A stretch of 64,000 bases of DNA, taken from positions 1 to 64,000 of the forward strand of contig JAVKIE010000010.1 of the NCBI GenBank assembly GCA_031459615.1, written 5' to 3'. Positions 50,893-60,880 of the stretch are shown here, in pieces (the first letter of the stretch is position 1; the number at the start of each line of letters is the position of its first letter). The notes under the pieces were generated by a model, which made no database searches, was not told the origin of the DNA, and was given only the letters and a program-made list of their open reading frames with translations. Made by a program: the position numbers and the translations under genes. This DNA comes from Calidihabitans tengchongensis. Lineage in GTDB: Bacteria > Sysuimicrobiota > Sysuimicrobiia > Sysuimicrobiales > Kaftiobacteriaceae.

Positions 50893-52017
50893 ATGAGCAT
50901 TCCCCCATACCTCATCGCCGGCGCCATCGCGCTGGTCGTGACCTACGCCATCGCCTACGAGATGCGGTGGCTGGCGCAGCGCCTGGGCGCAGTCGCGCCC
51001 CCCGGCGGCCGGCACATCCACACCCGGCCCGTGCCGCGGCTGGGCGGGCTGGCGGTGTGCGGGGGCATCCTGGCCGCGCTGGCCGTGACCCTGCCGGTGG
51101 ACCAGCCGGTGGCCCTGGTGCGCGAGTCCCGCTACCTGGTCCTGGCCGTCCCGTACCGGGCGGTGCCCGCGCCCCTGGTGGGGGTGCTCCTGGGAGCGGT
51201 GGCGGTGACCCTGCTGGGGGCGGTGGACGACCTGCGCGCGCTACCCGGGCGGGTGAAGTTTCCCCTGATCTACCTGGCCGCGAGCGTCCCGGTGTGGTTC
51301 GGGGTGACCACACCGTTTGTGACCCACCCCCTGGGCGGGCGGGTTGTGCCCCTGGGGTGGGCGGGAGCGGTCTTCACCGTCTTCTGGCTGGGCTCGATGG
51401 CCATCGCCGTGAACTCCATCGACGGGGTGGATGGCCTGGCCCCGGGGGTGGCCGCCATCACCGGAGCCACGCTGCTCAGTGCCGCCGCCCACCGCGCCGA
51501 CGGGGTCACCATGACGCTGGCCGCGTCGGTGGTGGGAGCGTCGGTGGGCTTTTTACGGCACAACTTCAATCCGGCGCGGATCTTCCTGGGCGACTCGGGC
51601 TCCATGCTGCTGGGCTATCTGCTGGGGGTGTCCGCCGTCCTGGGCCTGGCCAAGACCGCCACCGTGCTGAGCATGATGGTCCCCGTGCTGGCCCTCGCCC
51701 TGCCCATCCTCGACACCGGCTACGCCATCGTCCGCCGCGCCCGCCGCGGCGTGTCCATCTTCCTGCCCGATCGGGAGCACCTCCACCACCGGCTGCTGGA
51801 CCGCGGCCTCAGCCAGCGCCAGGTGGTCCTGGTCCTGTGGCTGCTGTCGGCGGTGTGCGGGCTGGGCGGGCTCGCCCTCGCCGGGGTCGGCCGCGGGCGG
51901 TCCCTGGCGATGCTGGCGGCCATCGCGGCGTTGCTGGTGGTTCTGGCCTGGCGGTGGCGCCTGCTGCGGGTGCAGCGGCCGGCGCCGGGACTGTCCGGCC
52001 CCGCCGACGTCCACTGA
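50893..52017 (+). CDS. MraY/WecA-family UDP-GlcNAc (polyprenyl) phosphotransferase
   Basis: 374 residues with about ten hydrophobic spans. Catalytic motifs: TRPVPRLGGLAV, GAVDDLRALPGRVKF (D-D), NSIDGVDGLAPGVA, HNFNPARIFLGDSGSMLLG and the C-terminal HLHHRLLDRGLS box. HLHHRL and gene context (wecB next) favour a WecA-type UDP-GlcNAc:undecaprenyl-phosphate GlcNAc-1-P transferase that starts surface polysaccharide synthesis, rather than MraY. Confidence 0.92.
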   Translation: MSIPPYLIAGAIALVVTYAIAYEMRWLAQRLGAVAPPGGRHIHTRPVPRLGGLAVCGGILAALAVTLPVDQPVALVRESRYLVLAVPYRAVPAPLVGVLLGAVAVTLLGAVDDLRALPGRVKFPLIYLAASVPVWFGVTTPFVTHPLGGRVVPLGWAGAVFTVFWLGSMAIAVNSIDGVDGLAPGVAAITGATLLSAAAHRADGVTMTLAASVVGASVGFLRHNFNPARIFLGDSGSMLLGYLLGVSAVLGLAKTATVLSMMVPVLALALPILDTGYAIVRRARRGVSIFLPDREHLHHRLLDRGLSQRQVVLVLWLLSAVCGLGGLALAGVGRGRSLAMLAAIAALLVVLAWRWRLLRVQRPAPGLSGPADVH

Positions 52018-52065
52018 TGACCGAGCGGTCTGCGGCGGTGTCCCTCCGGTGATGCCGTCCCCGCC

Positions 52066-53280
52066 ATGACGGTGGCGACCGTTCCCCGGCCCCAGGTGGC
52101 CCCCGCCCGGCTGGGTGGCGGCGAGCGGGCGCGGGTCATGGTGGTCTTCGGCACGCGCCCCGAAGCGGTCAAGATGGCCCCGGTCGTGCAGCGATTGCGG
52201 GACGCGGACGACTTCGAGCCCGTGGTGGTGGTCACCGGGCAGCACCGGGAGATGCTGGACCAGGTGACGCGCCTGTTCGGCATCGTGCCCGATTACGACC
52301 TGGACATCATGCTGCCCGAACAGTCTCTGGTGGACATCGTCACCCGGGCCCTGCCGGGCCTGGATCGGGTGCTGCGGGAGGTGCGGCCGGCGCTGGTCCT
52401 GGTGCAGGGGGATGCCCACACCACCTTCGTCGCGGCCCTGGCCGCCTACTACCACCGCATCCCCGTCGGCCACGTGGAGGCCGGCCTGCGGACCCACGAC
52501 AAGTACCAGCCCTTTCCCGAAGAGATGAACCGGCGCATGACCACGGTCCTGGCCGACCTGCACTTCGCCCCGACCCCCCGCGCCCGGGACAACCTCCTGG
52601 CCGAAGGGGTGCCGCCCCGGTCCATCTTCGTCACCGGCAATACGGTGATCGACGCCCTGCAGCAGGTGGCCGCGCGCACCGACCTCGCCCTCCCCCCGGG
52701 CCTGCCGCCCCTGGAGGGGAGGCGTCTGCTGCTGGTGACCACCCACCGCCGGGAGAACTGGGGCGAGCCCCTGCGGGAGATCTACCTGGCCCTGCGGGAC
52801 GTGCTGGATCGGTTTGCAGACACGGTCCTGGTCTTCTCGGTCCACCCCAACCCCGCCGTGCGCCGCATGGTCCACGAGATTCTGGCGGGCCAACCGCGAG
52901 CCCACCTCATCGAGCCGCCCGACTACGGTCCCTGGGTCATGCTCATGCGCCGCGCCTACCTGATCCTCACCGATTCGGGGGGCATCCAGGAAGAGGCCAC
53001 AGCCCTGGGGCGGCCGACGCTGGTCCTGCGCCGGGTGACCGAGCGCCCGGAGGGAATCGAGGCGGGGGTCCTGCGGCTGGTGGGCACCGACCGCACCCGG
53101 ATTGTGGAGGAGGCCTCCCGGCTGCTGATGGATGCCGCCGCCTATCAGGCCATGGCCACCGCCCGCAACCCCTTCGGAGACGGGCGGGCGGCGGAACGCA
53201 TCGTGCAGGCCCTGCGGTACTATGGGGGGAGGCGGTCCCGGCCCCCGGAGGAGTTTATGGGGGAGGGGAGCATCCGATGA
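52066..53280 (+). CDS. wecB: UDP-N-acetylglucosamine 2-epimerase
   Basis: 404 residues. VVFGTRPEAVKMAPVVQRL, GQHREMLDQV, VQGDAHTTFVAALAAYY, GHVEAGLRTHDKYQPFPEE, TTHRRENWGEPL, LTDSGGIQEEA: the standard non-hydrolysing epimerase. It converts UDP-GlcNAc to UDP-ManNAc for envelope glycans. The final bases overlap the next ATG. Confidence 0.97.
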   Translation: MTVATVPRPQVAPARLGGGERARVMVVFGTRPEAVKMAPVVQRLRDADDFEPVVVVTGQHREMLDQVTRLFGIVPDYDLDIMLPEQSLVDIVTRALPGLDRVLREVRPALVLVQGDAHTTFVAALAAYYHRIPVGHVEAGLRTHDKYQPFPEEMNRRMTTVLADLHFAPTPRARDNLLAEGVPPRSIFVTGNTVIDALQQVAARTDLALPPGLPPLEGRRLLLVTTHRRENWGEPLREIYLALRDVLDRFADTVLVFSVHPNPAVRRMVHEILAGQPRAHLIEPPDYGPWVMLMRRAYLILTDSGGIQEEATALGRPTLVLRRVTERPEGIEAGVLRLVGTDRTRIVEEASRLLMDAAAYQAMATARNPFGDGRAAERIVQALRYYGGRRSRPPEEFMGEGSIR

Positions 53281-53585
53281 GGGGAGCGCGCGCGGCCGGT
53301 CTGGGGGGGATAGCCGTCGCGGTGGCTGTGGCCGTCGGCGCCGCATCCCCCGCGCTGGTGGACGTGCGCGCCACCCTGGCGGGGACGGTTCTGGCCGACC
53401 GGCTGGTGGCGGTGGGGGATCGGGTGGAGGACGGCCAGCCCCTCGTGTACGTGCGCACGCCGCTGACCGGCACGGTGGCGGTGGCCGCCCGGGCCCCCCA
53501 GGACGGGATCGTGCGGGACGTCCTGGTGGAACCCGGCCAGCGCATCGAGCGCGGCCAGGTGGTGGTGCGTCTGGAGCCTCGCTGA
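53277..53585 (+). CDS. Exported biotinyl/lipoyl-like domain protein
   Basis: 102 residues. The signal sequence (AVAVAVAVGAASPALVDV) is followed by a barrel-sandwich hybrid pattern: VLADRLVAVGDRVEDGQPLV, TPLTGTVAVAAR, IVRDVLVEPGQRIERGQVVV. No modifiable Lys is in the hairpin, so it resembles the non-lipoylated hybrid motif of HlyD-type adaptors or metallo-/M23-linked proteins rather than a carrier. The function is unknown. It overlaps wecB by 4 nt. Confidence 0.7.
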   Translation: MRGARAAGLGGIAVAVAVAVGAASPALVDVRATLAGTVLADRLVAVGDRVEDGQPLVYVRTPLTGTVAVAARAPQDGIVRDVLVEPGQRIERGQVVVRLEPR

Positions 53586-53662
53586 GGGTGGGAGGCCACG
53601 GACAGAAGGCGAATGAGCATGCGGGAGTCCGCCGGCGCGGGCCGGCGGTGCGGGAGGGAGGC

Positions 53663-55480
53663 ATGCGGGTGAGGCAGGGTGTGGTCCTGATGGTGGTGGC
53701 GGCAGTGGTCCTGGCGCCTGCGCTGGCCACGCGGGCGGCGCCGCCGGGCATCCCGCCCATCATGCCGCTGGCGGAGGTCAAGCCCGGCATGCGCGGGATC
53801 GGCCGGACGGTCATCCAGGGACAGAAAATCGAGGAGTTTTCCATCGAGGTCATCGGCATCCTGCGGGGTGGAGGCGGCATCATCCCGGTTCGCCACCTGA
53901 TCCTGTTCCGGACCAGCGGGCCGGTGATCGACCGGTCGGGGGGCACTGCCGCGGGCATGAGCGGCAGTCCCCTGTACATCAACGGCCGGCTGATCGGGGC
54001 GCTGTCGGCCGGCTATCTCTTCCAGCCCGACAAGCGCGATCTGGCCCTGGCCACCCCCATCGAGGAGATGCTGCCGGTCCTGGACCTGCCCACGGGCGGC
54101 TCGGCGCGCGCGGAAGCCCCCTGGCCCCGGGTGTTTGCGGCCGACCCGCCGGTGCGCGTCGGGGCGCAGACCATCTCGCGGGTCGTGATCGCCCAGACCC
54201 TGGCGGAGGCGCAGCGGATCGACGCCGCCGGGCTGCCCGGCACCACGGCATTCATCCCGGCGACGTTCCCCGCCATGGTGTCGGGGCTGTCCCCCCGGGC
54301 CCTGCGGCTGCTGCAGCAGGTCCTGGGGCCGGCCCAGCCCCTGCGTCAGTACGACGACGCGCCCACCTCCTTCGTGGCCGCGCCCATCACCGGCGGCAGT
54401 TCCGTGGGCATCCTGCAGGTGCGCGGCGACATCACCTTTGGAGGCATCTGCACCGTCACCCTGCGGGTGGGCGACAAGCTGCTGATCTGCGGCCACCCCT
54501 GGGAGCTGCTGGGGGAGGTGGAGTACGCCCTGACCACCTCCGACGTGATCACCGTGGTCCGGACGCTGGAACGCCCGTTCAAGGAGGCCAACCTGGGAGA
54601 CCTGATCGGCAAGATTGACCAGGACCGGGGGCCCGCCATCCGCGGGATCCTGGGGCAGATGCCCCGCATGTTCGCCGTGCGGGTGGAGGTCTTTGACCGG
54701 GACACGGGCAAGCGCGTGGTCAAGGGCATGCAGGTGGTGCGCCGCCGGGACCTGGCCAAGGTCTTCACCACCGCCATGACCCTCACCGCCATCGACCGCG
54801 CCCGGGACCAGGTCCTGGGCGGGGGCACGGCCACCGTGCGGATGACGGTGCGGGCCCGGGGACTGCCGCGTCCCCTGACCCGGGAAAACGTCTTCTACAA
54901 CAGCCGGGATGTGGCGCTGGCGGCCCTGCTGGACCTGCCCGACGCGCTGAACTTCCTCTTCTACAACGATCTGGCCGCGGTGGACCCCACCGACGTGCGG
55001 GTGGAAGTGGGGCTGTCCAGCCGGCGGCAGACCGCCGCCCTGGTGGAGGCCCAGGTGGAGCAGCGGGAGGTCTCCCCCGGCGACCGGCTCCGGGTCCGCC
55101 TGCGCCTGCGCCCGTACCAGGAGGCGGAGGTGGTCTCCCGGGTGGTGGAGGTGGCCATCCCCCGGAACTACCCGCGGGGGCCGGCGGTTCTGGTGGTGGC
55201 CGGTGCCGGCAAGCAGATCCCGGTGGAGTTCCCGCTGGAACAGCGGCTGACCCAGTTCCTGCTCAAGGAGCCCGAGCCCAGCCCGGCCACCACGCTGGAG
55301 GAGGCCATCCAGCTGTTTGAGGACTTCGGCAAGAGCACCGACATCCTGATGCAGCTGGTCCCCTTCGGACTGCCCACCGAGGGGCGGGAGTTCGTGAAGT
55401 TCGACGTCTTCGCCGGCGAGATCGTCCGCACCGACTGGGTCATCCAGGGCCAGGTGCAGATTCCGGTCCTGGTGCGGTAA
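53663..55480 (+). CDS. SpoIVB-type S55 serine peptidase domain protein, exported
   Basis: 605 residues. Signal peptide 1-26 (MVVAAVVLAPALATRAA). The S55 catalytic Ser is in GGTAAGMSGSPLYINGRLIG. The domain opens LAEVKPGMRGIGRTVIQG. A long C-terminal beta-rich part follows (about 350-605). SpoIVB cleaves a signalling protein in sporulating Firmicutes; in non-sporulating diderms these proteins are widespread and of unknown role. The position before the TamB-like gene suggests envelope function. GGGAGG is 2-7 nt before the ATG, which is tight. Confidence 0.85.
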   Translation: MRVRQGVVLMVVAAVVLAPALATRAAPPGIPPIMPLAEVKPGMRGIGRTVIQGQKIEEFSIEVIGILRGGGGIIPVRHLILFRTSGPVIDRSGGTAAGMSGSPLYINGRLIGALSAGYLFQPDKRDLALATPIEEMLPVLDLPTGGSARAEAPWPRVFAADPPVRVGAQTISRVVIAQTLAEAQRIDAAGLPGTTAFIPATFPAMVSGLSPRALRLLQQVLGPAQPLRQYDDAPTSFVAAPITGGSSVGILQVRGDITFGGICTVTLRVGDKLLICGHPWELLGEVEYALTTSDVITVVRTLERPFKEANLGDLIGKIDQDRGPAIRGILGQMPRMFAVRVEVFDRDTGKRVVKGMQVVRRRDLAKVFTTAMTLTAIDRARDQVLGGGTATVRMTVRARGLPRPLTRENVFYNSRDVALAALLDLPDALNFLFYNDLAAVDPTDVRVEVGLSSRRQTAALVEAQVEQREVSPGDRLRVRLRLRPYQEAEVVSRVVEVAIPRNYPRGPAVLVVAGAGKQIPVEFPLEQRLTQFLLKEPEPSPATTLEEAIQLFEDFGKSTDILMQLVPFGLPTEGREFVKFDVFAGEIVRTDWVIQGQVQIPVLVR

Positions 55481-55485
55481 AGGGA

Positions 55486-55656
55486 GCGGGAACAGGGAAA
55501 GAGGACAGGGGAAGAGGGGACACGGGCAGAGAGGTGGAGACCGGCCAGGGAATGCGGACGGGCGCGGGCGAGGGATAGACGTGGCGAACCGCTGCGCGGC
55601 GATTGGGTGTGCGTGTCCTTCTTCCCTCTTCCCTCTTCCCTCTTCCCTCTTTCCAT
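55486..55656. repeat. Purine-rich / pyrimidine-rich imperfect inverted repeat
   Basis: The first 60 nt after the S55 gene are almost all purine (GGGAAAGAGG, GGGGAAGAGGGG). The last 40 nt before the TamB-like start are almost all pyrimidine, built of iterated CTTCCCT words. The two arms are complementary over about 22 positions with mismatches. It may act as a terminator/stem or a triplex-forming tract. Confidence 0.6.
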
Positions 55657-55663
55657 CTGCGTC

Positions 55664-58600
55664 ATGCGCGCCGCACTGATCGCCGTCGGCCTCCTGGTCC
55701 TGGTGGCGGGCATCCTGGCCGCCGCGGTCCTGACGGGAACCCTGGCCGAGGCGACCCGCCGCCTGGTGGCGGCTCGGGCCGCGGACCTGCTGGGCCGTGA
55801 GGTGGCCGTGGCCGGGGTGGGCGGCGACCCGGTGCGGGGTGTGGTTCTGACCGGCGTGCGCATCGGCGGGCCCGCCGGCCTGGACGATCCCCTGCTGGAG
55901 GTACCCCAGGTCGTCCTGCGGTTTGCGGTCGGCCGCCTGCTGCGCGACGCGATCCTGGGCCGGGGGGCGGCGGCCGGCCTGGCCGCCGTGGAACTGGACC
56001 ACCCCACGCTCCGCCTGACCCGCGACGCCGCCGGCCGCTGGAACCTGCCGGCCCCGTCCCGCCTGTCCGGAACCGGCGGACGCCCCCTCACCGCGCCCGT
56101 GAGGTTCGGGGAGGGCACCGTGGTCATCCGGGACGCCTTCGGGAGGCCCACGCCCTTCGTCGCCCGCTTCGAGCGGGTGACGGGCAGCGTGTCCCTGCGG
56201 CACCTCCCCCGCGTGGAAGTGGCTCTGGACGCCGTCAACACCGACGGCCGCACGCCGGCGCTGGTGAGCCTCACCGGGCGCCTAGCGCCTGCCCGCGGGC
56301 GGGCCGATCTCCGGATCCGCGTGCGGGGGGCGTCGGCCGCCCACTGGGGGCCGTACCTGGTCCGCCTCCCCGGCGTGCGCTGGACCGCGGGAACGGTGGA
56401 CGGACAGGTGTCGGTGGTCGTGTGGCGGAGGGGCCAGGCCACCGCAGTGGACTATCAGGGGCGCCTGGAGCTGCACGATGTGGGCGCCCTGACCGCAGCC
56501 GGTCCGGTCCTGTCGCAGGCGCGGGGGCCGGTGGAGGTGGACCCGGTTCGGGTGATCACCCCGGGCCTGACGGTGAGCCTGGACGGGCGGCCGGTGTGGG
56601 TGCGGGGTGAGATCCGCCGCGGCGGAGGGCTGTACGTGGACCTGGCCGCCCGCGCCGGGTCTGTGCCGTTGCGGACGCTGCGCCGGTGGCTGCCGGCCGG
56701 AGCCGCGGTGGACGGCACCGCATCGGGCGAGGTGCGCGTGTTCGGGCCGCTCGACCGACCCGTGGTGGACGCCTGGATCACGCAGGCATCGGGGCGACTG
56801 GCCGGGTGGACGGTGTCGGAGTTTGCCGGCCGGCTGCACTACGCCGGGGGCGTGCTGGCGGTCGGCGGGGCAGCCGCCGGTCCGGCCGGGCGGGTCCGCG
56901 GCTGGGGGGTCCTGACGGCGACGGGAGACCTGGTCACCGCCGTGGACGTCGCGGGCGTCCGTCTGGACGCCCTGCGGGTCCCTGCGGGCATCCGCCTGCC
57001 GGATCTGGCGGGCCTCGCCTCCGGACGGCTGCTGCTGGCCCGGCAGGGCGCGGACATGGCGGGCCACCTGCGGGTGGAGGCGGACTCGCTGCGGGTCGGG
57101 ACGCTGGCCGTGGACCGCGTGGAGGCAGTGGGAGGAGCGACAGGCGGCCAGCTCGACCTCGACCGGGCAGAAGTGCGCCTCGGCCCGGGGCTGGTGCGCC
57201 TGGCGGGCGGCGTCGCGCCGTCCGGCCAGATCGCCGTTTCCCTGATGGCCACCGACGTGAACCTGCGGCGGGTGGCGTCCGCCCTGGGAATTCCCTGGGT
57301 GGCGGGGACGGCCGACTTTCGCGGGGAGCTGACCGGCTCCCCGGCTGCGCCGCAGCTGCGGGGAGACATCGCCGTCTACCAGGGGCAGGCGGGGCCGCTG
57401 CCCTTCGACAGCCTCACGGGGCCCGTGCTGGCGGACCGGGCGGGGCTGCGCACCCCCGGCCTGACAGTGTCCGACGGTGAGGGGGTGTACCGCGTGGCGG
57501 GCGCCGTGGGATGGCATCCGCCATCGCTGGACCTGGTGGTGCAGGCGCGGTCGCTGTCGGTCCAGCGGCTGCTGGACATTGCCAAGATTCCCCTGGATAT
57601 GGCCGGCACGGCGGAGGGACGGATCCGGCTCTCGGGCACACCGGCGGACCCCCAGGTGGAGGGGGCGTTGTCGCTGCGGGACGCGGTCGTCTTCGGCCAG
57701 CCGGTGGACCGGGCCGTTGCCGCCGTGCGCCTGACCGGCGAGGACGTGACGATCGACGAGGCGGTCCTGGAGATCAACGCCTCCCGGGTGTGGCTGCAGG
57801 GGACCGTGTCGCGCCGCGGGGAGGTGGCGGTCTCCTTTGAGGCCCGCGGCTTTCACCTGGCCGACCTGGCCGCCCTGCGAGGGGGTGCCCTGCGGGTGGA
57901 GGGCGACGCCGACCTGGTGGGCACCCTCGGCGGCAGCCTGCGCGCCCCCGTGGTGGACGCGCGACTGGCGTCCACGACCCTTGTCCTCAACGGGCAGCCC
58001 TTCGACCAGGCCGAGGGCACCGTGCGCTACCGGCGGAGCCGGCTGGTCCTCCAGCCCCTGGTCCTGGTCCAGGGTGGCGGGCGCACGGAGCTGACGGGCG
58101 CCGTGCTGCTGACGCCCGATCCGGTGGTGGACCTGCACGCGGTGGTGGAGGGGATGCGGGTGCCGCCGCTGCTGGCCATGGCGCGGGCAGTCCCGCGGAC
58201 GGCGGTGGACGGCCGGGTGGATGGCGAGATCGTCGCCAGCGGGCGGCTCAGCGATCCCGACGTGGCCCTGGTCGTGCGGATCTCCGACGGGCGGCTGGGC
58301 GACCACCCGGTGCGGGAGGCCATCGTCGACGTGGTCCTGACCGACCGGGTGGCCACGGTGCGGTCTCTGGTGGTGCGGCCCGAGCAGGGTGTCCTGGTCG
58401 GCGCCGGGCGGGTGGACCTGGCCGGGCAGACCGACGTGGAGGTCAGCGCCCAGGGGATCGACCTGGACCTGCTGCGCCCGCTGCTGGGCCTGCCGGTGCC
58501 GCTGTCGGGGTCGCTGGACGCCACCGTGCAGCTGACCGGTCCTCCCGGGGCGCTGGTGGTAGGGATCTCCGCGTCGGTCACCGACGGAGGTGTGGTCGGA

Positions 58601-60019
58601 GCCCGCTTCCAGCGGCTCACCCTCCAGGCCTACTACCGCAACGGCGACCTGGTGGTGGAGCAGGGCCTGGCACAGCAGGATCGGCACCGGATCAAGGTGT
58701 CGGGCCGGGTGCCGGTGGAACTGCCGGCGGGCCGGGTGGACCCCGGCCGGCCCCTGGACCTGCGGGCCGCGCTGGTGGACGGCGACCTCTCGTTCCTGCT
58801 CGGCCTGGCGCCCTGGATCGAGGAGGCGAGCGGGCCGGTGCAGGGAGAGGTCGTCGTCAGCGGGACCGCCCAGCAGCCACAGGTCTCAGGCTCCGTGACC
58901 ATCACCGGGGGCCGGCTGCGCCTGCGGGGCGTGGAGCTGCCGCTGGAGGATCTGGAAGCCACCTTGCACCTCAGCGGAGACGAGCTGCGCCTGGTCCGGC
59001 TGCGGGCACGGGCGGGCGGAGGGGACGTCGCGGGCTCGGGGACGATGACGCTCCGCCGGTTCACCCCCGACAGGGTGACCGCGGAGGCGACCCTCCGGGG
59101 CGTCCGCGCGCGGGTCCCCGATCTGCTGGACGCGGTGGTGGATGCCGACCTTTCCCTGGCGGGCCCGGTGGCCGGACCGATCCTCTCGGGCACCGTGACC
59201 CTCAGCGGTGGAGACCTGTACGTCCCTCAGGCGTCGCCGTCTCGCCCCCGGGCTCGCGCCGCCATGGACCCGGCCCTGGATGTGGCTGTCCGGGCCGGAG
59301 AGGATCTGTGGGCGAACGTGGGCCGGCTGCGCGTGCTGGTCCACGGCGGCGTCCGGGCGGCCGGCACCTGGACGTCTCCGCGCCTGTCGGGAGAAGTGGA
59401 GTCCGAGCGGGGGACCTTCGCCGCCTTCAACACGACCTTCGCGCTGACCGAGGCCCGGGCGGGCTTTGCCGAGTTCCGCGGCACGGTCCCCGAGATCGAC
59501 GCCCGGGCGGAGACCACCATGCAGCTGGTCACCCAGGTGGTGACCGCCACCGGCACCGAGCGCCGGCTGGAGACGGTGCGGGTGTTCCTCCACATCGCCG
59601 GGACCCCCGACGACCTGGCCGTGGACCTGACCAGCGACCCGCCCCTGACCCGGGAGGAGATCCTGGCCGGGCTGGCCGGACGGGTGGGCGTGACGCGGCT
59701 GCTGCAGGGTCAGGACGTGGAGGCCGTGGTGCGGGCGGAACTGGGGGCGGCGGTCTTCGGCGGCGTGGGGCGGGCCGTGGCCCGGGCCTTCGGGCTGGAG
59801 GAGTTCACCATCACCTACGACGTGGAGCGGCCGCTGCTGCTGCGGCTGGGCAAGGCCGTGGTCCGCAACCTCTACGTGACCCTCACCTCCGAGCTGGGCG
59901 TCACCCAGCGCTACGTGTGGTCTCTGGAGTACCGGCTGACCCCGGCCACGATGCTCAGCTTCTCGGTGGATAACCAGGGCGGCTACGACCTCTTCCTCCG
60001 GATGGTGCGGAGATTCTAA
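55664..60019 (+). CDS. tamB: TamB-like translocation/assembly protein
   Basis: 1451 residues. One N-terminal membrane span (ALIAVGLLVLVAGILAAAVL), then an AsmA-like start (LLGREVAVAGVGGDPVRG) and a very long repetitive beta region (beta-taco type). The C-terminus is the DUF490 domain: FNTTFALTEARAGFAEFRGT, DLTSDPPLTREEILAGLAG, VDNQGGYDLFLRMVRRF. TamB-like proteins bridge the two membranes and are linked to phospholipid transport and outer-membrane protein assembly. It is about 180 residues longer than E. coli TamB. bamA lies three genes downstream. Confidence 0.92.
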   Translation: MRAALIAVGLLVLVAGILAAAVLTGTLAEATRRLVAARAADLLGREVAVAGVGGDPVRGVVLTGVRIGGPAGLDDPLLEVPQVVLRFAVGRLLRDAILGRGAAAGLAAVELDHPTLRLTRDAAGRWNLPAPSRLSGTGGRPLTAPVRFGEGTVVIRDAFGRPTPFVARFERVTGSVSLRHLPRVEVALDAVNTDGRTPALVSLTGRLAPARGRADLRIRVRGASAAHWGPYLVRLPGVRWTAGTVDGQVSVVVWRRGQATAVDYQGRLELHDVGALTAAGPVLSQARGPVEVDPVRVITPGLTVSLDGRPVWVRGEIRRGGGLYVDLAARAGSVPLRTLRRWLPAGAAVDGTASGEVRVFGPLDRPVVDAWITQASGRLAGWTVSEFAGRLHYAGGVLAVGGAAAGPAGRVRGWGVLTATGDLVTAVDVAGVRLDALRVPAGIRLPDLAGLASGRLLLARQGADMAGHLRVEADSLRVGTLAVDRVEAVGGATGGQLDLDRAEVRLGPGLVRLAGGVAPSGQIAVSLMATDVNLRRVASALGIPWVAGTADFRGELTGSPAAPQLRGDIAVYQGQAGPLPFDSLTGPVLADRAGLRTPGLTVSDGEGVYRVAGAVGWHPPSLDLVVQARSLSVQRLLDIAKIPLDMAGTAEGRIRLSGTPADPQVEGALSLRDAVVFGQPVDRAVAAVRLTGEDVTIDEAVLEINASRVWLQGTVSRRGEVAVSFEARGFHLADLAALRGGALRVEGDADLVGTLGGSLRAPVVDARLASTTLVLNGQPFDQAEGTVRYRRSRLVLQPLVLVQGGGRTELTGAVLLTPDPVVDLHAVVEGMRVPPLLAMARAVPRTAVDGRVDGEIVASGRLSDPDVALVVRISDGRLGDHPVREAIVDVVLTDRVATVRSLVVRPEQGVLVGAGRVDLAGQTDVEVSAQGIDLDLLRPLLGLPVPLSGSLDATVQLTGPPGALVVGISASVTDGGVVGARFQRLTLQAYYRNGDLVVEQGLAQQDRHRIKVSGRVPVELPAGRVDPGRPLDLRAALVDGDLSFLLGLAPWIEEASGPVQGEVVVSGTAQQPQVSGSVTITGGRLRLRGVELPLEDLEATLHLSGDELRLVRLRARAGGGDVAGSGTMTLRRFTPDRVTAEATLRGVRARVPDLLDAVVDADLSLAGPVAGPILSGTVTLSGGDLYVPQASPSRPRARAAMDPALDVAVRAGEDLWANVGRLRVLVHGGVRAAGTWTSPRLSGEVESERGTFAAFNTTFALTEARAGFAEFRGTVPEIDARAETTMQLVTQVVTATGTERRLETVRVFLHIAGTPDDLAVDLTSDPPLTREEILAGLAGRVGVTRLLQGQDVEAVVRAELGAAVFGGVGRAVARAFGLEEFTITYDVERPLLLRLGKAVVRNLYVTLTSELGVTQRYVWSLEYRLTPATMLSFSVDNQGGYDLFLRMVRRF

Positions 60020-60121
60020 AAGGGAAAAGGGAAAAGGGAAAAGGGAAAAGGGAAAAGGGGAGACGGCTTGCGGCATCTTTTCCCCTTTTCCTTTTTCCCT
60101 CTTCCTTTTTCCCTTTTCCCT
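60018..60121. repeat. (AAAAGGG)n tract with facing pyrimidine arm
   Basis: Six G-runs at an exact 7-nt period (AAAAGGG units, 60018-60060) start in the tamB stop codon. After a 17-nt spacer an equally long arm of CCTTTT/CCCTTTT words follows (60077-60121). The arms can form a hairpin of more than 30 bp and act as terminator. The purine strand also meets the G3-N4 spacing for a quadruplex. Confidence 0.75.
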
Positions 60122-60197
60122 CCCCCTGGCAGGAGTCCGTCCCGGCGGGTGCGAACACAGCGCGGGACGTCCCCGCGCGGCGGGACGCCCGGAGCCC

Positions 60198-60845
60198 GTG
60201 CTGACCCGGTACCTGGAGGAGCTGCAGAAGGTCCACATTCTCGGCCCCGACGAGGAGCGGCTGCTGTGGCGGCGGTTCCGCGTCGACGGGGACGCGGACA
60301 GCCGCCTGCGCCTGATCGAGGCCTACCAGCCCCTGGTGTTCAAGGTGGTGATGCAGCTGCGCCCCCCCGACGGCGTGCTGCTGGACATGCTGCAGGAGGG
60401 CACGGTCGGGCTCATCGAGGCGGTGGAGAGGTTCGACCCCGGCCGCGGCGTGCGGTTTTCGACCTTCGCCACCTACCGGATCCGCGGCCGCGTGCTGAAC
60501 GCCCTCAGGAGGGGCGCCGCGGCGGCGTACTCCCTGGAACAGGACGGCCTGGACGACCTCCCGCTGGCCACCCGCCTGGCGGATCCGGACAGCGACCGGG
60601 CGCTGGCCGACGTGGAGGACGGGGCCGTGCTGGACCAGCTGCGCCGGGCCATGGATGCGTTGCCGGCCCGCGAACGCGCCATCCTGCGGGGTACCTACCT
60701 GGAGTCCCGCCATCCCCGCCATCTGGCGCGGGAACTGCGGATCAGCCTGTCTCACTTCTACCGCCTGCACCGGCAGGCGCTGGATCGCGTGCGCGCCCTG
60801 GTGGGCGCGGACGTGCACACGGAGGGGAAGGTTCCCGGATATTAA
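60198..60845 (+). CDS. Small alternative sigma-70 family factor
   Basis: 215 residues. Region 2 is clear (LIEAYQPLVFKVVMQLR, DMLQEGTVGLIEAVERFDPG, FSTFATYRIRGRVLNALRRG). Region 3 seems absent and region 4 is a weak HTH (ALPARERAILRGTYLES, LARELRISLSHFYRLHRQAL). Length and layout are intermediate between ECF and SigF/FliA types. Placement between the tamB-like gene and bamA, with a membrane protein next, suggests an envelope-related regulon (inference). GTG start. Confidence 0.83.
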   Translation: MLTRYLEELQKVHILGPDEERLLWRRFRVDGDADSRLRLIEAYQPLVFKVVMQLRPPDGVLLDMLQEGTVGLIEAVERFDPGRGVRFSTFATYRIRGRVLNALRRGAAAAYSLEQDGLDDLPLATRLADPDSDRALADVEDGAVLDQLRRAMDALPARERAILRGTYLESRHPRHLARELRISLSHFYRLHRQALDRVRALVGADVHTEGKVPGY

Positions 60846-60880
60846 GAAGGTGCAGGACGATCGGGCGTGGGAGGTCCGGC